The notes beneath the pieces were generated by a model. The model saw only the letters and a program-made list of their open reading frames with translations. It was not told where the DNA came from and did not search any database. Shown here piece after piece: positions 6,402 through 7,624 of a stretch of DNA of 7,624 nt. The translations under genes were made by a program, and so were the position numbers. This DNA is from Pseudomonadota bacterium (GTDB taxonomy: Bacteria; Pseudomonadota; Alphaproteobacteria; Ferrovibrionales; Ferrovibrionaceae), in contig JAJYTL010000151.1 in assembly GCA_021793055.1 (NCBI GenBank), forward strand, positions 1 through 7,624, written 5' to 3'. Within the stretch, counting starts at the first letter, position 1, and every line of letters begins with the position of its first letter.

Positions 6402-7523
6402 CTAGGCGGCACGCCGCGGCGCAGCGGCGCGAACATCCTCGTCGACGTGGTCGGCGAACTGGACGAAGTTCTCGTTGAAGCGGCCGGCGAGCTCCCGCGC
6501 CTTGGCGTCATAGGCGGCCGGGTCGCTCCAGGTGGCGCGCGGATCGAGCACTTCCGAGGGCACGTTCGGGCAGGCGGTCGGAACCGCGAAGGCGAAGTTC
6601 GGATCCTCCACCACCGGCACGTTGTCGAGCTTGCCCTCGATCGCCGCATTGACCAGGGCCCGGGTATGGGCGATCGGCATGCGGTTGCCGGTGCCGTAGG
6701 CGCCGCCGGTCCAGCCGGTATTGACCAGCCAGCAGGAGACGTTGTTCGCCGCCACCTTCTCGCTCAGCATGCGGCCGTAGACCACCGGGTGGCGCGGCAT
6801 GAAAGGGGCGCCGAAGCAGGTGGAGAAGGTCGCCTGCGGCTCCTTGCCGAGGCCCTTTTCGGTGCCGGCGACGCGAGCGGTATACCCCGAGAGGAAGTGA
6901 TACATCGCCTGTTCCGGCGACAGCTTCGCGATCGGCGGCAACACGCCGAAGGCGTCGGCGGTGAGAAGAATCACCGCGCTCGGGTGCCCGGCCTGGCCGG
7001 TGTCGCTCGCGTTCGGGATGAAGTCGATCGGATAGCTCGCCCGCGTGTTCTCGGTCAGGCTGCCGTCATCGAGATCGAGCCGGCGCGTCACCGGATCGAT
7101 CACCACGTTTTCCAGAACGGTGCCGAAGCGGCGCGTCGTGGCGTAGATTTCCGGCTCCGCCGCTGCCGACAGCTTGATCACCTTAGCGTAGCAGCCGCCC
7201 TCGAAGTTGAACAGCCCGTTCGGCGACCAGCCGTGCTCGTCGTCGCCGATCAGCGTGCGGCGCGAATCGGCCGAGAGCGTCGTCTTGCCGGTACCGGAGA
7301 GGCCGAAAAAGATCGCCGCGTCGCCGGCGGGGCCGACGTTGACCGAGCAATGCATCGGCAGCACGCCCTGCTCGGGGAGAAGATAGTTAAGGATGGTGAA
7401 AACCGATTTCTTCATCTCGCCGGCGTAGGACGTGCCGCCGATCAGCACCATCCGCTCCGCCAGATTGACCAGGATGAAGGTGCCGGATTTGGTGCCGTCG
7501 CGCTCCGGATTGGGGGTCCTTCC
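6402..7523 (-). pseudogene. pckA: PEP carboxykinase (ATP), missing its N-terminal third
   Basis: Encodes the C-terminal two thirds of ATP-dependent phosphoenolpyruvate carboxykinase, which converts oxaloacetate and ATP to PEP and CO2 at the entry to gluconeogenesis. Counting from the first internal ATG (7449-7451), the residues include GGTSYAGEMKK with the metal-binding Lys pair (14-15), MHC (His34), P-loop FGLSGTGKTTLS (49-60), LIGDDEHGW (68-75), EGGCYAK, SLTENTRASYPIDF, LTADAFGVLPP and NTGWTGGAYG. Homology continues 5' of that ATG through NPERDGTKSGTFILVNLAER and then stops near 7515; an in-frame TGA lies at 7524-7526. Complete enzymes are about 530-540 residues, and this frame keeps about 370, so roughly 170 N-terminal residues are gone, including the substrate-binding Arg equivalent to E. 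coli Arg65. The other two minus-strand frames to 7624 show no PckA sequence, so it is not a simple frameshift. A product started at 7451 would be unlikely to be active. The stop is TAG (6402-6404). Confidence 0.9.
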
Positions 7524-7624
7524 TCACAACCGGCCCTTTTTGAGAGGCTCTCACCGCCCGTCACAGTGACACACTGAATCAACCCATTACCGTTCTCAGA
7601 ATTCGCTCTTGAAATGTGTTTCTT
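7516..7624. other. Unidentified lower-GC flank fused to truncated pckA
   Basis: This stretch replaces the expected 5' part of pckA. G+C is about 49% over 7531-7624 and about 41% over the last 64 bases, against about two thirds in pckA. It contains GAGAG-G-CTCTC (7542-7552), GTCAC-A-GTGAC (7560-7570) and CAGTG-ACA-CACTG (7564-7576). On the minus strand one frame enters from the right edge as RNTFQERILRTVMG followed by a stop, which could be the tail of a gene but is too short to identify. Possible explanations are the end of an insertion sequence, a deletion or rearrangement joint, or a chimeric assembly edge. No transposase is visible. Confidence 0.4.

Noticed and set aside
5748..6478. Frames on both strands overlapping the MDR oxidoreductase
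   Set aside because: Both are low-complexity shadows of a gene with clear family motifs; the plus-strand one also runs through the terminator.
6447..7577. 376-codon plus-strand frame opposite pckA
   Set aside because: It mirrors pckA codons and has no recognised motif; the strong PckA motifs are on the minus strand.
7452..7624. Simple frameshift hiding the pckA N-terminus
   Set aside because: All three minus-strand frames to the window edge were read and none resembles PckA upstream of NPERDGT.

Overview
The window is GC-rich (about two thirds G+C in the main genes) and its proteins look alphaproteobacterial: a proofreading-competent DNA polymerase I preceded by a zf-CHCC zinc-finger protein, an ATP-type PEP carboxykinase with alphaproteobacterial wording, and a polA-downstream palindrome resembling the GATCATGCTC intergenic repeats of Hyphomicrobiales (Rhizobiales). 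Hyphomicrobiales or Rhodospirillales is the best guess; the sequence alone does not settle which.

Layout from left to right. Positions 1-258 (minus) hold the N-terminal part of a ribosome-associated HPF/RaiA protein that runs off the left edge. Positions 496-1053 (plus) hold a lower-GC (about 54%) four-helix membrane protein frame broken by one in-frame TAG. Converging on it is a YadG/DrrA-type ABC exporter ATPase (1086-2048, minus) with no permease beside it. A short divergent promoter region (2049-2138) leads into a small zinc-ribbon gene (about 2139-2327, plus), which overlaps out of frame with polA (to 5206, plus). A palindromic repeat starts at the polA stop codon and is followed by an MDR-family NADPH oxidoreductase (5289-6305, plus). 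A strong hairpin with T-tracts on both strands (6338-6375) separates it from pckA (6402 to about 7515, minus), which has lost its first roughly 170 codons. From there to 7624 the sequence is lower in GC, has no PckA homology and contains small palindromes.

Most of the content is housekeeping: ribosome hibernation, DNA repair and lagging-strand processing, and gluconeogenesis. The genes do not form one pathway. The zinc-finger/polA pair is the only clear transcriptional and translational unit.

I found no convincing new multi-gene system. The points worth a second look are small: the amber-interrupted membrane protein, the missing conventional polA start codon, the abrupt pckA truncation with foreign-looking flank, and the palindromic repeat after polA.
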